Source: JBBIQS01 sp037442205
GTDB taxonomy: Bacteria > Myxococcota > Myxococcia > Myxococcales > UBA5297
Assembly: GCA_037442205.1 (NCBI GenBank)
Contig: JBBIQS010000065.1
Coordinates: 1 to 47,725, forward strand
Direction of reading: 5' to 3'
Length of the DNA stretch: 47,725 bases
The notes beneath the pieces are model-generated. The model saw only the letters and a list, made by a program, of their open reading frames with translations. It had not been told where the DNA came from and did not search any database. Made by a program: the position numbers and the translations under genes. Positions 29,501-38,387 of the stretch are shown here, piece by piece. Numbering within the stretch: position 1 is the stretch's first letter; each line of letters opens with the position of its first letter.

Positions 29501-32500
29501 GGCGCCAACGACTACCTGCGGCTGGTGCAGGTGCTCGACGCCCGCGCCCAGGCCGCGCCGCCGCTGGAGAAGTCCTCGCTGCTGCGGCGCATCGCCGGCC
29601 TCTACGCCGGCCCGCTGGCCAACCCGGAGATGGCCTTCGTCTACGCCACCCGCGGTCTGGAGGCGGCCCCCGACGACCCGGAAGCGCTCGCCAGCTGCCT
29701 GGCGCTGGCCCAGCAGGCTGGCGCCCAGGAAGAGCTCGCCGAGCACCTGGCCGACATGGTCGACCGGGCTCGCACCGACGAGGCGCGAGTCGCTCTGCAG
29801 CGGGCGCTGGCCCGGCTGCTGTCGGCGACCGCCGAACAGGCGGAGCCTGCGCTGCGCGCCTGGCGCCGGCTGCTGGAGCTGGCCCCCGCCGACATCGAGG
29901 CCCTCGACGGGCTGGCCGACCTCTACCGGGAGGGCGGCCACTGGGACGAGCTCTTGGAGGTGTTCCGCAAGCAGCTGGCGGCGGCCAACGCCCCCGGGCA
30001 GCGCGCCGAATTGCTCAGGCGAATCGGCGAGCTGCAGGACGAGCGGCTCTCCGATTACAACGGCGCCATCGGCACCCTGCGCCGGCTGCTGGAGCTGTCG
30101 CCGGAGGAGCTGCCGGCCCTGGAGCGGCTGGATCGGCTCTGCCAGCGCGCCGAGCGCTGGGCGGAGCTGGCCGACTGCCTGGCCAAGCAGATCGAGCTCG
30201 CCGCCCGCGACGGCAAGCGCGATCTCGAGCTGACGCTCAAGTTCCGCCTGGCACAGGTGCGCGAGTCGCGCCTGCTCGATCGCAGCGGAGCCATGGCGCT
30301 CTACCGCGAGGTGCTGACCGAGCGCCCCGGGCACGCCGAGGCGGTGGCGCGGCTGGAGGCGGTGGTCGCGCGCGAGCCGACCTACGACGAGGCCAGCGAC
30401 ATCCTGGCCGACGCCTTTAGGGCCCAGGCCAACCACGGCAAGCTGGCCAAGCTGCTCGAGGACCGCGCCGCGGCGGTGGGCGAGGGCGACCGGCGCAAGC
30501 GCTACCTGGCCGAGCTGGCCCGCATCCGCGCCGAGCATCTGGAGCGGCCCGACCTGGCCTTCCTGGCGCTGTACAAGGCCTTCCACGAGGACCCCACCGA
30601 TGCCGAGGTGCGCAAGTCGCTGGAGCGCGCCGCCGAGGCTGCCGAGACCCACGAGGAGCTGGCCTCGCTCTACGAGGAGGAGCTGCCGCGGCTGTCCGGC
30701 CCCGACGCCGGCGAGGTGTGCTTCAAGCTGGCCCAGCTGAACGAGCAGAACCAGTTCGACTCCGAGTGGACCAGCCGGGCGATCGAGTACTACGAGAAGG
30801 CCCGCGCCTTCGATCCCGCCAAGGCGCCGCAGGCGCTGACCGCCCTCGACCGGCTCTACCGCGAGCTGGAGGACTGGGCGCGGCTGGCCGACGTGTTGGG
30901 CGCGCTGGTCGAGCTCTCGGAGGATCCCGCCGAGAAGACCGCGCTGCTGTTCCGGCTGGGGCAGCTCGCCCAGGACAAGCTCAACCCGCCCTCGCCCGAC
31001 CGCGCCGCGCGCGCCTTCGAGCAGATCCTGCTGGTCGACGCCGTGCACCTGCCGGCGGCGCGGGCCCTGGAGAAGCTGTACGAGGCCGTCAATCGCCACG
31101 ACCGGCTGTTCGCGGTGCTGGAGCTGCAGGCTTCGCAGGCCGCCGGCCCGGAGAAGGAGCGGCTCGCCTCGCGCATGGCCGAGGTCGCCGCCAACGGGCT
31201 GGGCGACAGCGCCAAGGCCATCGAGCTCTACCGCCAGGTGATGACGGCCAACCCGCGCGCCGAGGCGGCCTTCGCCGCCCTCGAGTCGCTCTACGAGCAG
31301 ACCGGCAAGACCGAAGAGCTGTGCGAGCTGCTGCGCGAGCGGCTGGCGATCACCGTCGATCCCCGGGAGATCACCCGGCTCTCCGAGAAGCTGGGCCGGG
31401 CCCGCGATTCGCTGGGCAAGCAGGACGAGGCGGTCGCCGCCTTCCAGGCGGCCCTGGAGCGCGACCCGCGCAACCGCCGGGCGTTGGACGCGCTGCGCGA
31501 GATCTACGAGCGCGGCGGCCCCAGCGACGAGCTGGCCGGAGTGCTGCGCCGGCTGATCCCGCTGGCCGATGACGCCGCCGGGGTCAAGGTCATCCGGCTG
31601 CGGCTGGCCGAAGTGCTCTCGGCGCTCGGCCGGCGCGAGGAGGCCATCGAGTCGGCCCGGCGCGCCATCGAGCTCGAGCCGCACCAGCCCGAGGAGCTGC
31701 TGCGGGCCGAGGAGCTGTTCCGCCAGCTGTCCGACTTCCCGGATCAGATCCGGGCGATGGAGGCCCGCGCCGAGCTGCTCCACACCCGCGGCCAGGGTGC
31801 CGAGGCGGCGGCGGTGCTGTACGCGGTGGCCGAGGTCCACGCCGGCCCGCTCGGCAGGCGCGAGGCCGCGGCCTCGACCTACGAGCACCTGCTGGAGTTC
31901 GCCCCCACCGAGCGCCAGGCCTTCGACGCCCTGCGCGAGATTTACTCCGCGACCAACGACTGGCGGCGCTACGCCGCGGTCTGCGAGAAGTTCCTGCCGT
32001 CCTCCCAGACGCCGGGGGAGCGGGTGGACATCCTCAAGGACCTGGGCGCGGTGCAGGAGCAGCGCCTGGGCCTCAAGGAGGTCGCTTTCCTCTCGTACTG
32101 CCGCGCCTTTGAGGCGGCCCCCAGCGAGGAGGACGTGCGCCAGGCGATGGAGCGGCTGGCCGAGGAGAACGGCAGCTTCGAGGAGCTGGCCACCGTCTAC
32201 GAGACCGTGGTCGAGGATCAGGAGAAGGGCCCGCTGTCCGAGCGGCTCTACCTGGCGCTGGCGCGAATCCACGACGAGAAGCTGGACCAGGCCGAGGAGG
32301 CGGAAGGCGCGCTGCGCAAGGTGCTGGAGTTCGATCCCGCCAACCGCGCCGCCCTCGAGTCGCTGGCCAAGATGTTCTCCCGCCGCGGCCGGGACACCGA
32401 GTACGTGGTCAGCCTGGAGCAGAAGCTCGAGGCGGCGGCGTCGATCGAGGAGCGCAAGAGCATCCTGCGCGAGATCGCGCTGACCTACGACACCCGGCTC

Positions 32501-35500
32501 AAGAACCCAGAGGAGGCCGCCGCGGCCTGGCTGCGCTCGATTCAGCTCGAGGCCGACCGCGAGACCTTCCGCACCCTGGCCGACCTCTACCGGCGCGAGA
32601 AGAAGCCCCAGGAGGCCGCCGAAACCCTGATCCGCGCCCGCGATTTCGAGAGCGAGCCGCAGCTGCGCAGCCGGCTGCAGGGCGAGGTGGCCGAGATCTA
32701 CGAGCGCGAGCTCTCGGACGACGAAGCGGCGGTGGCCGGCTACCGGCTGGCGCTGGAGTTCGACCCGGAGAACCGAGACGGGCTGGCGGCGCTGGAGCGG
32801 CTGTACACCAAGCTCGACCGGCCGGCGGAGCTGCTGGGGGTCTACGACGCCCAGCTGCGCGTGGCCGACGACACCCGCGAGCGGGTGAAGATCCTCTTCA
32901 AGACCGCCGGGATCTGGGAGGACAAGTACCAGAACCTGGAGAACGCCGACGCCTGCCTCGAGGCGGTGCTGGCGGTCGATCCGGATAACCTGCAGGCCAT
33001 CAAGGGGCTGGAGCGGCTGCGGCGGCTGGACGCCGAGACCCGCAACCTGCCCGCGCGCTGGGAAGACCTGCTGCGCGCCTACGACCGCCACCTGAGCCTC
33101 AAGCCGGAGGTCTCCGAGCAGGTCGAGCTGCTGGTGGCCATGGGCGAGGTGCAGCACCAGCACCTCAAGCGCACCGACAAGGCGGCCCAGCTCTTCCACT
33201 GGGCGCTGGAGCTCGACCCGCGCTCCCGCCAGGCGATGCACGCCCTGGGGCTGCTCTACGAGCGCAGCGGCAACTGGCCCTTCGCCCTGGACATGCTCAC
33301 CAAGGAGGCCGAGCTGCTCGGGGCCTCCCGCGAGGCGGTCGAGCTGTTCCACCGCATCGGCAAGATCAACGAGGAGATGTTGCTCGATCAGCCGGCCGCC
33401 AAGCAGAGCTACTTGAAGGCCCTGCAGATCGAGCCCTCGTACCTGCCCACCATCCGCTCCCTCAAGGGAATCTACGAGGGCGAGAAGGACTGGGACCGCT
33501 ACCTGCAGACCCTGGTGCAGGAAGCGGAGAGCACCCCCGACCTCGGCGAGCGGGCGCAGGCCTGGCTGCAGGTGGCCCGCTTCCACGCCGACAGCCGCGA
33601 GGACCGCGACAGCGCCGCCAAGGCCTACGAAGAGGCGCTCAAGCTGGTGCCCGATCTGCTCGAGGCGGCCCGGCCGCTGGCCGACATCTACGTCGCCGCC
33701 GAGCAGTGGGAGGGCGCCGAGAAGATGCTGGACATCGTCGGCGCCCATCTCTCGGAGCAGGCCGCCCGCGACCCCAAGGTGGCCGCCGACCTGTGCCGGC
33801 AGATGTACCGGCTGGGCTACGTCTGCGAGAAGATGAAGAAGTCGGAGCGGGCCCTGGGCGCCTACGAGCGCGCCTACCAGCTCGACTCGACCTACCTGCC
33901 CAGCGCCGAGGGCTACGCCAACCTGTTGGTGGCCCACAACCGGCTGCCGGACGCGCTGGCGGTCTACCAGGCCATCCTCATCCACCACCGCGAGGACCTC
34001 ACCGACCTCGAGGTGGTCGAGTACTACTGGCAGATCGGCGACCTGTACAAGAAGCAGGGGCAGCTGGATCGCGCCCAGAAGGAGTTCGAGAAGGCGCTGG
34101 CCATCGACGGCAGCCACGAGCCGTCGCTGCGCGCCCAGATCGAGCTGTTCGAGACCAAGTCCGACTTCGAGCGCGCGGTCGAGCTGCGGGCGCGGATGGT
34201 GGACCTGCTCGAGGACGGGCCGCGCTTCGAGATGCTGCTGGCCATCGGCAAGACGGCCCAGGAGAAGCTCAAGGACGCCTACCGGGCCATCGACGCCTAC
34301 TCCGAGGCGCTCAAGATCACCGCCGACTCGGCCGAGGTGCTCGAGGCCCTGGTGGCCCTGTTCCGCGAGACCCGCCAGGGCACCAAGGCGGTCGACGCGC
34401 TGGAGAAGCTGCTGGCGCTGCCGGCGGTCTCGGGCGAGGCGGCGCGGGCCAAGAAGCTCTACGCGCAGCTGGGCGAGATCCTGCGCGACGAGCTCAAGGA
34501 CATCGCGCGGGCGGCCGAGGCCTTCAACAAGGCCCTCGACCTCGACTTCCGCTTCCTGCAGGCCTTCTCGGCCCTGGAGTCGATGCTCGGGGCCAACAAG
34601 CAGTGGGACGCGCTGGAGCAGAACTACCTGAAGATGATCCAGCGGCTGCCCAAGACCGACGACACCCACGCCGCGCGCATGACCCTGTTCAAGGCGCTGG
34701 CCGAGTTCTACGAGAAGGTGCGCCGCGACAAGAAGGCCACCCGCCAGGTCTACCAGGTGGTGATCAAGGGCAAGCCCGACGACGTCCAGGCGCTGGAGCG
34801 CTACGCCGAGCTGTGCAGCGAGGAGGAGGGGGCGGAGAAGGAGGCCATCGAGGCCTGGCGGGCGGCGCTGCCGGTCACCGACAAGCCGGCCAAGGCGGTC
34901 CACGCCCTGGTCAAGCTGGCCGCCAAGGCCAAGGACTACGACCTGGCCTGGCTGTCGGCGCAGGTGGCCTCGTTCCTGCTGGGCGACACCGGCCCCGAGG
35001 AGCGGGAGATCCTGGGCAAGCTGGGCGCCTACGCCAAGCGCAAGGAGCAGGCCCAGAAGCCGCTCACCAACCAGCTGTGGACCGCCCAGCTCTACCACCC
35101 CAAGGTCCGCGGGGCGATGGGCGACATCCTGGCGCTGCTCTACGACAAGCTGGGGGCCTACTACGCCAAGAAGCCCAGCGCCTTCTCGATCGAGCCGAAG
35201 TTCGACCGCATCGACCTGGCCACCAGCCAGGAGCTGGCGCTCAACAGCTACAAGTACGTGCTGCGCATCCTCGACGTGGACGAGGTGGACCTCTACTCGC
35301 CGTTCCTGGTGCAGACCCGCGAGCGGATGCGCACCAAGGCCGCCGGGATGGCCACCCCCGACCGCGACCTGATGCTGGAGCTGATCCACACCCACCCGGT
35401 GGCGCTCAAGGCCGGCGGCAAGCTGTTCGGCGAGCAGAGCCAGAAGGAGCTCTACTTCTGGCTGGGCCGGACGGTGACCTTCTGCCGGCCGGAGCTGGCG

Positions 35501-35932
35501 CTGGCCCGGGTGCTGCCGGCCGAGCGGCTGGAGGCGGTGTTCCAGGCGGCGGTGGTGGCCGGGGTGCCCAGCTACCGGATCACCGCCGACCCGCGGGCGG
35601 TGGACGCCGAGATGGCGATCGTCAACCGGCTCGAGCCGCAGTTCAGGGCGGCGCTCGCCCGGCTGGCCCGCGAGTACGCGCGGGGGGCCACCCCCAACGA
35701 CGTGCGCGACTTCGTCGAGGGGGCGGAGCTGACCGCCAACCGGGCCGGGGCGCTGTTGTGCGCCGACCTGGAGGTGGCCAAGGCGGTGCTCTCCCGCGAC
35801 GCCGCCGCCAAGGTCAACCAGCGCGCCCGGGTGCGCGACCTGGTCCTGTTCTGTTTGTCCAAGGACTACCTGGAGCTGCGCTCCGCCACCGGGCTGAAGA
35901 TCGAGATCAAGCTCCCCGGCGCCGGCCGCTGA
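23501..35932 (+). CDS. gltI: GltI/AgmK-like giant TPR protein of the gliding machinery
   Basis: 4143 residues; the M. xanthus counterpart AgmK is about 3,800. There is no signal peptide or membrane segment, so it is a cytoplasmic scaffold. It is built almost entirely of degenerate TPR helix pairs. About every 70-110 residues a block of the form 'LG..E.A...Y...L...P.....L..L..L' recurs, e.g. KLGQREQAIAYYRKMLDAEP, QINDPNGALQLYAKILADDP and EEAAAAWLRSIQLEAD. From about residue 3800 a distinct non-repeat C-terminal domain begins (YHPKVRGAMGDILALLYDKL to GLKIEIKLPGAGR). Family knowledge: it helps assemble cytoplasmic parts of focal adhesion complexes. The GTG at 23501 is the earliest start; another GTG 16 codons later is possible. 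The frame opposite is open for 12 kb through codon bias, not coding. Confidence 0.9.
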   Translation: MLSHPDQSPRAEVPQAVQELINKHLSALQRSPADEKPFRELENLFVGAARWEDLLRLYEGRAKALPDSAAAPLMLSRAGDLLRLRMNNPARAEELYRSALVARQNDPGALEGLKVLFESKGDLTAVSDVLERRAAALPAREASGVWLELGQVYERLNRRDRAVIAYQRAWRGDFTRRDALQRAFANLFALERFRMAVDVLDDLRARFGSEGLASQYVAVAEKLLDFPSEHPLALRAANTALSIDANDAGAKKVRDALANYKSQWKDRIKALKSEANDERDARRKAGLFLSISLIHANFDVESDGRKKAREFLDKSLLLKPGMPAALDALERMASENGDWKGLEGFFEKMANSCKERTAAVEILLRLATLRVVRFGDRSGALVALLKAAQLDPARPEVCGLAVDFLLDEGRSQDAAALLERHIEALPERRAQVAMRLRLAEMLESRLNDRPGARAQLEAALHADPACLEAAQRLAPFYEGANDLARQAEVLEISLPLIADQAEKAAVLVKVAGLLGDKLGRHQDAVRVLARALVLAPGRAEIRAALERHAKEADAPDTVVSAFRVAAELAGPEHRLIYVRRIAQLLDVPLGRLTESVEAWKQVLALAPGDSQASENLESLLARTGAHKELLEGFEQQLAATADKAEQRALLEKMARAAEQGGSDPNTAAQLYQRQLALDPDDRDALKRLGAVSAALEKWADVAEITRKLASLAKEPAEAREWRSRLAQVLSDRLGKKEEAAELFLALLAEEPGRAELLPALEKIAAAGVMSRSIAEATLPLHQASGDHGRAADAMQLLITGTDDPSRKMSLYFELAEVYEEKLADRRAAYTCMEKAFRLSPASPAAREELERLAQELAAQAEVASVYMETAEPLADKQLAGILLVRSAELAEAVAEYDLGGQALERALALPGAGAGPARALHRMAAKAERWADCERAIKLRLTLEPAVEAVLLLPELATVCERLGKPKDAAAALEEAIARGGNQAELLPRLSKLYEQAGEVGALRSSITRELELAEAAGEKDKAARLRLKLSKLLEGSSDRGQAVANYAAVLATRPSDPEALAALERLLQDPDSSLAAAQALAPAYEATKEYRKLVHALELMAEGAPDAAEKVQVLKKAAQIHAVNLRQLPLAFATLARALRLTPLDAQLRVATRKAAEECGELSTYAEVLSELADGARAEKAIPLLRELAEVSERKLGQREQAIAYYRKMLDAEPDNIDGLRGLHRLCRLAEHWEELAGACQRLSSAIYDEQEKAQLLREAGSLYENVLDQPDQSASCYRALSELEPLDRDSALALDRLYQKLQRPADLAYALELRRSQEGNSAAGREAAFRLAELKRNQINDPNGALQLYAKILADDPSHAGARGALENLAKSAQQGSAEALKLLDPVLERAGEHPRRVAMREARLANAAGAEREALFAEIRQIYERDMGRAELAFLAACRSFQDGVDREKVAPEMERLARDSGSFEELAEVYEQVAEGALPGDEWGQRSLRRAAQLRAQLGENERAVGLLKDLLVEVPGDREALEALAKLHERSQNARELADVYKAQAAQAQDPAQRAQLLLQAGQAKMQMGEDAQAAELGRAVLALSPKNRPALELLDRAFERMKMPREQADALRTLAELAEDPPARRALLLKRASLLEKEGEAVEAVDAYARVLSESPGETLAVAGLERLFQKEQARPVAAKVLEPFYRSIDDGRHLCDVLEVKAAQSSKEERLPLLQEIARLRESLGQRPLAFAAMLRCFRDDPESKPVRDEMERLAAETGAFEELAAAYEDELEREPSAALELELWRRLGSIFGDRLGRPDRSAQALEEVFRRQPDDPSVLEVLAQIYRRASSLRELSQVLWRQVSFAQDPARKRELLMELALLLEEKLQDQEGAVGAWKEIRKLDPADPQAIPALARLFAETNRHEEQAELLLARIGLVEQQGKSEESLELQVELGRLKLTRLGDPRGALTAFTDVLAKRPGHPGAVAALEEMARGEGALRAEAALALEPVFSGANDYLRLVQVLDARAQAAPPLEKSSLLRRIAGLYAGPLANPEMAFVYATRGLEAAPDDPEALASCLALAQQAGAQEELAEHLADMVDRARTDEARVALQRALARLLSATAEQAEPALRAWRRLLELAPADIEALDGLADLYREGGHWDELLEVFRKQLAAANAPGQRAELLRRIGELQDERLSDYNGAIGTLRRLLELSPEELPALERLDRLCQRAERWAELADCLAKQIELAARDGKRDLELTLKFRLAQVRESRLLDRSGAMALYREVLTERPGHAEAVARLEAVVAREPTYDEASDILADAFRAQANHGKLAKLLEDRAAAVGEGDRRKRYLAELARIRAEHLERPDLAFLALYKAFHEDPTDAEVRKSLERAAEAAETHEELASLYEEELPRLSGPDAGEVCFKLAQLNEQNQFDSEWTSRAIEYYEKARAFDPAKAPQALTALDRLYRELEDWARLADVLGALVELSEDPAEKTALLFRLGQLAQDKLNPPSPDRAARAFEQILLVDAVHLPAARALEKLYEAVNRHDRLFAVLELQASQAAGPEKERLASRMAEVAANGLGDSAKAIELYRQVMTANPRAEAAFAALESLYEQTGKTEELCELLRERLAITVDPREITRLSEKLGRARDSLGKQDEAVAAFQAALERDPRNRRALDALREIYERGGPSDELAGVLRRLIPLADDAAGVKVIRLRLAEVLSALGRREEAIESARRAIELEPHQPEELLRAEELFRQLSDFPDQIRAMEARAELLHTRGQGAEAAAVLYAVAEVHAGPLGRREAAASTYEHLLEFAPTERQAFDALREIYSATNDWRRYAAVCEKFLPSSQTPGERVDILKDLGAVQEQRLGLKEVAFLSYCRAFEAAPSEEDVRQAMERLAEENGSFEELATVYETVVEDQEKGPLSERLYLALARIHDEKLDQAEEAEGALRKVLEFDPANRAALESLAKMFSRRGRDTEYVVSLEQKLEAAASIEERKSILREIALTYDTRLKNPEEAAAAWLRSIQLEADRETFRTLADLYRREKKPQEAAETLIRARDFESEPQLRSRLQGEVAEIYERELSDDEAAVAGYRLALEFDPENRDGLAALERLYTKLDRPAELLGVYDAQLRVADDTRERVKILFKTAGIWEDKYQNLENADACLEAVLAVDPDNLQAIKGLERLRRLDAETRNLPARWEDLLRAYDRHLSLKPEVSEQVELLVAMGEVQHQHLKRTDKAAQLFHWALELDPRSRQAMHALGLLYERSGNWPFALDMLTKEAELLGASREAVELFHRIGKINEEMLLDQPAAKQSYLKALQIEPSYLPTIRSLKGIYEGEKDWDRYLQTLVQEAESTPDLGERAQAWLQVARFHADSREDRDSAAKAYEEALKLVPDLLEAARPLADIYVAAEQWEGAEKMLDIVGAHLSEQAARDPKVAADLCRQMYRLGYVCEKMKKSERALGAYERAYQLDSTYLPSAEGYANLLVAHNRLPDALAVYQAILIHHREDLTDLEVVEYYWQIGDLYKKQGQLDRAQKEFEKALAIDGSHEPSLRAQIELFETKSDFERAVELRARMVDLLEDGPRFEMLLAIGKTAQEKLKDAYRAIDAYSEALKITADSAEVLEALVALFRETRQGTKAVDALEKLLALPAVSGEAARAKKLYAQLGEILRDELKDIARAAEAFNKALDLDFRFLQAFSALESMLGANKQWDALEQNYLKMIQRLPKTDDTHAARMTLFKALAEFYEKVRRDKKATRQVYQVVIKGKPDDVQALERYAELCSEEEGAEKEAIEAWRAALPVTDKPAKAVHALVKLAAKAKDYDLAWLSAQVASFLLGDTGPEEREILGKLGAYAKRKEQAQKPLTNQLWTAQLYHPKVRGAMGDILALLYDKLGAYYAKKPSAFSIEPKFDRIDLATSQELALNSYKYVLRILDVDEVDLYSPFLVQTRERMRTKAAGMATPDRDLMLELIHTHPVALKAGGKLFGEQSQKELYFWLGRTVTFCRPELALARVLPAERLEAVFQAAVVAGVPSYRITADPRAVDAEMAIVNRLEPQFRAALARLAREYARGATPNDVRDFVEGAELTANRAGALLCADLEVAKAVLSRDAAAKVNQRARVRDLVLFCLSKDYLELRSATGLKIEIKLPGAGR

Positions 35933-36046
35933 CCCGGCGCCGACCCCGCCCCGGCCGGCCAATGCCGCGGCGCGCCATGCCCCGCCGGCAGATCGCCGGC
36001 GGGGGGCGGTGCGTTCAGCAAGGGGAGCCACCCGAGGGCTGGAATC

Positions 36047-36075
36047 TTGACCCTGCTGCGCGCGAAGCCTAGGAT
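36047..36075 (+). promoter_or_regulatory. Sigma-70-like promoter of gltJ
   Basis: TTGACC (36047-36052), a 17-base spacer and TAGGAT (36070-36075), 5/6 and 4/6 matches, 88 bases before the gltJ ATG in the 230-base gap after gltI. No terminator was seen between gltI and this site. Confidence 0.55.
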
Positions 36076-36162
36076 TTTCCCGGGTTTCAACGAGTTTTTC
36101 GGGCCGTCGATTCGCGAGGCAGCAGGGTCGCGCGATGGTGGAGAAAGGTGCCGTCGAGCCCC

Positions 36163-38268
36163 ATGAAGTTCTCCTGCGACAGCTGTCAGGCACAGTACGT
36201 CATCAGCGACGACAAGGTCGGACCCAACGGGGTGATCGTCCGCTGCAAGAAGTGCAGCCAGAAGATCATCGTCAAGAAGGCCGCCCCACCGCCCGCCGAC
36301 GACGAGGCGCAGCCCACCATGGTGCTGCAGAACCCGCTGGCGCAGCTGGAGGCCGCCAAGTCGGCCCCGGTCGAGGCCACCGAGCGCGATCTGCCGCTGC
36401 CGGCGGCGGGGCGCTCGGGCGCGCGGTCGCGGCCGCCGCCGGTGGTCACCGGAGCGGTGATCGACGACGAGCTGGGGCGGGCCTTCGACTCGGTGCTCAG
36501 CGAGCCCGGCATCCCCGCGGCCGGGCCCGGCGCCGACGAGCCGACCTCCACCGGCGGCTTCCCGTCGCTGGGCGGCGCCGCCGACGACGAGCTCGACCGG
36601 CAGTCGACCCGGGTGGTGGATCTGGCCCAGTTCGCCAATCTCTCCAAGACCGAGGAGAAGAAGGACGCGCCGGAGGAGAAGCCGGAAGACAAGAAGGTCG
36701 AGGAGCCGAAGAAGAACCTCCCCGCCGCGGCTGAGGCCCCGGCGGCCTCGGGCGCCACCGAGTGGTTCGTGGCCATCAACGACAGCCAGGTCGGCCCGCT
36801 GGACGTGGCCGGGGTCCGCAGCCACTGGGACAAGGGCGAGCTGTCGGCGGACTCGCTGGTCTGGCGCACCGGGATGCCGGACTGGAAGCCGCTGTCGACG
36901 GTGACCGAGCTCTCCTCGGTGCTGGCGCCGGTGCCCACCAAGCCCGAGTCCAAGCCCGAGGCGCCGGCGGGGGCGACGGCCACCGGGGTCCAGGCCCCGG
37001 CCCCCTCCTCGCTGCCGCCGCAGCAGGACGCCGCCGGCGAGCCGGAGTGGAAGCCCTCGGCCGCCAGCGCGCTGGAGTCGCTGGTCAAGGAAGAGCTGCA
37101 GGCCCTCGACAAGCCGGCCCCCAAGCCCGAGCCGGCGCCGACCCCGGAGCCCGCCCGCAGCGGCACCGGGTTGATGGACGACCTGCCCGAGCCCAGCTCT
37201 TCGCCGGGCCTGCCGTTCGAGCCTTCGCTGCTGGTGGCGATCCCCAAGTCGATCTCCGCTCCGGCTCCCGAGCCGGCGCCCGAGCCCGCGCCCCGGCGGA
37301 CCCGCCGCCCGGAGCCGGTGGAGCGCCCGGACCCGGTCATGCCGCCTCAGCCCTACGTGCCCGGGCGCGCCAGCGAGCCCCGCTCGCGGCTGGGGCTCTA
37401 CATCGGACTGGGAGTTGGCGGCGGCCTGATTGGCATCGGAGCCATTGCCCTGCTGCTGGTCTTCGTGCTCACCAAGCAGCCGAACACGGCGCCGGTCCAA
37501 GTTGCCCAGGCGACTCCGCCGACCCAGCCCGCTCCGGCGCCGCAGCCGACCGCACAGCCGGTCGCTCCTGCCGCGCCCAAGGAGCCGGAGAAGGTCGCGG
37601 CCCCGGCCGCCGAGGCCAAGCCTCCTGCGGTCGCCGCCGCGGCCGAGCCCAAGCAGCCGGAGCCGAAGGCCGCCGAGCCCGCGCCCGAGCCGAGGCGAGA
37701 GCGGGTGGCGATGGCGGAGCCCACCCGGCCTTCGCGCCCGGCCGCGCCTCCCGCCCAGCCGCGCGCCACGCGGCAGGTCCACGAGGAGATCGCCAAGGCG
37801 GCCGAGCCTCCGCCCGAGCCTCCGCCGCCGCCGCGCAAGTCCGGCAACAAGGTCGACGACGACTTCAACAAGCTGTTCGGTGGCGGCGGTGGCGAGCCGG
37901 CGCCCGAGCCGGCGAGGCCTCAGCGGACCCGGAGCGCTCCTCCCATCCCGCCGGCGCCTGGCGCGGCGGGCAACGGAGCCTCCAAGGAGACGCTCGGCCC
38001 GTCGGACATCATGGAAGTGGTGCGAGGCAACGTGGGCGCCATCCGCCGCTGCACCGACGACGAGAAGGCCCGCAGCGGCGCCTCGGGGGCGATCAAGATG
38101 AGCTGGATCATCCGCCAGAACGGCTCGGTGACCGCCATCAAGACCCTGACCGAGGAGTACCAGAAGACGCCGCTGTCGGCCTGCCTGACCGGCGTGGTCA
38201 AGGGGCTGCACTTCCCGGCCTACAGCGGGCCGCAGATGGACCCGGTCGAGTTCCCGTTCAAGTTCTAG
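36163..38268 (+). CDS. gltJ: GltJ/AgmX-like inner-membrane protein: zinc ribbon, GYF domain, TonB-like C-terminus
   Basis: 701 residues. An N-terminal MJ0042-type zinc ribbon (1-40, CDSC and CKKC pairs around AQYVISDDKVGP) is followed by an acidic linker. A GYF_2 domain (about 199-250, WFVAINDSQVGPLDVAGV, GMPDWKPL) comes next, then long Pro-rich linkers. One membrane helix (about 410-437, LYIGLGVGGGLIGIGAIALL) leads to a periplasmic Pro/Ala region and the AgmX/PglI C-terminal domain (about 615-701, with RRCTDDEKAR and LSACLTGVVKGLHFP). In M. xanthus the zinc ribbon and GYF domain of GltJ are the cytoplasmic ports for the regulator MglA and partners, and the periplasmic end joins the force-transmitting complex. 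The ATG at 36163 fits the family start; a GTG at 36148 has GGAG upstream. Confidence 0.92.
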   Translation: MKFSCDSCQAQYVISDDKVGPNGVIVRCKKCSQKIIVKKAAPPPADDEAQPTMVLQNPLAQLEAAKSAPVEATERDLPLPAAGRSGARSRPPPVVTGAVIDDELGRAFDSVLSEPGIPAAGPGADEPTSTGGFPSLGGAADDELDRQSTRVVDLAQFANLSKTEEKKDAPEEKPEDKKVEEPKKNLPAAAEAPAASGATEWFVAINDSQVGPLDVAGVRSHWDKGELSADSLVWRTGMPDWKPLSTVTELSSVLAPVPTKPESKPEAPAGATATGVQAPAPSSLPPQQDAAGEPEWKPSAASALESLVKEELQALDKPAPKPEPAPTPEPARSGTGLMDDLPEPSSSPGLPFEPSLLVAIPKSISAPAPEPAPEPAPRRTRRPEPVERPDPVMPPQPYVPGRASEPRSRLGLYIGLGVGGGLIGIGAIALLLVFVLTKQPNTAPVQVAQATPPTQPAPAPQPTAQPVAPAAPKEPEKVAAPAAEAKPPAVAAAAEPKQPEPKAAEPAPEPRRERVAMAEPTRPSRPAAPPAQPRATRQVHEEIAKAAEPPPEPPPPPRKSGNKVDDDFNKLFGGGGGEPAPEPARPQRTRSAPPIPPAPGAAGNGASKETLGPSDIMEVVRGNVGAIRRCTDDEKARSGASGAIKMSWIIRQNGSVTAIKTLTEEYQKTPLSACLTGVVKGLHFPAYSGPQMDPVEFPFKF

Positions 38269-38275
38269 AGCGCTC

Positions 38276-38305
38276 GTCCCCTGTCGCCTCCGGGCGGCAG
38301 GGGAC
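38276..38305 (+). terminator. Hairpin terminator closing the glt cluster
   Basis: A 13-bp stem with one G-T pair (38276-38288 with 38293-38305) and the loop TCCG, seven bases after the gltJ stop. T-tract absent. Confidence 0.65.
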
Positions 38306-38387
38306 TGAGTGCGCCTCGCTCCAAGAGAGGCCGACCGAGCCTTCGCTCGCCTGGAGGACGGCCTGCCGTCAGCGCCGACGGCGGCGA

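Noticed and set aside
24182..36193. A 4003-codon open frame on the minus strand opposite gltI (and a 1372-codon one at 14675-18793 opposite gltD)
   Set aside because: The plus-strand codons end almost always in G or C, so the reverse complement seldom contains stops. The antisense translations are low-complexity Leu/Gly/Gln/Arg-rich and have no domains, while the plus strand encodes recognisable TPR proteins.
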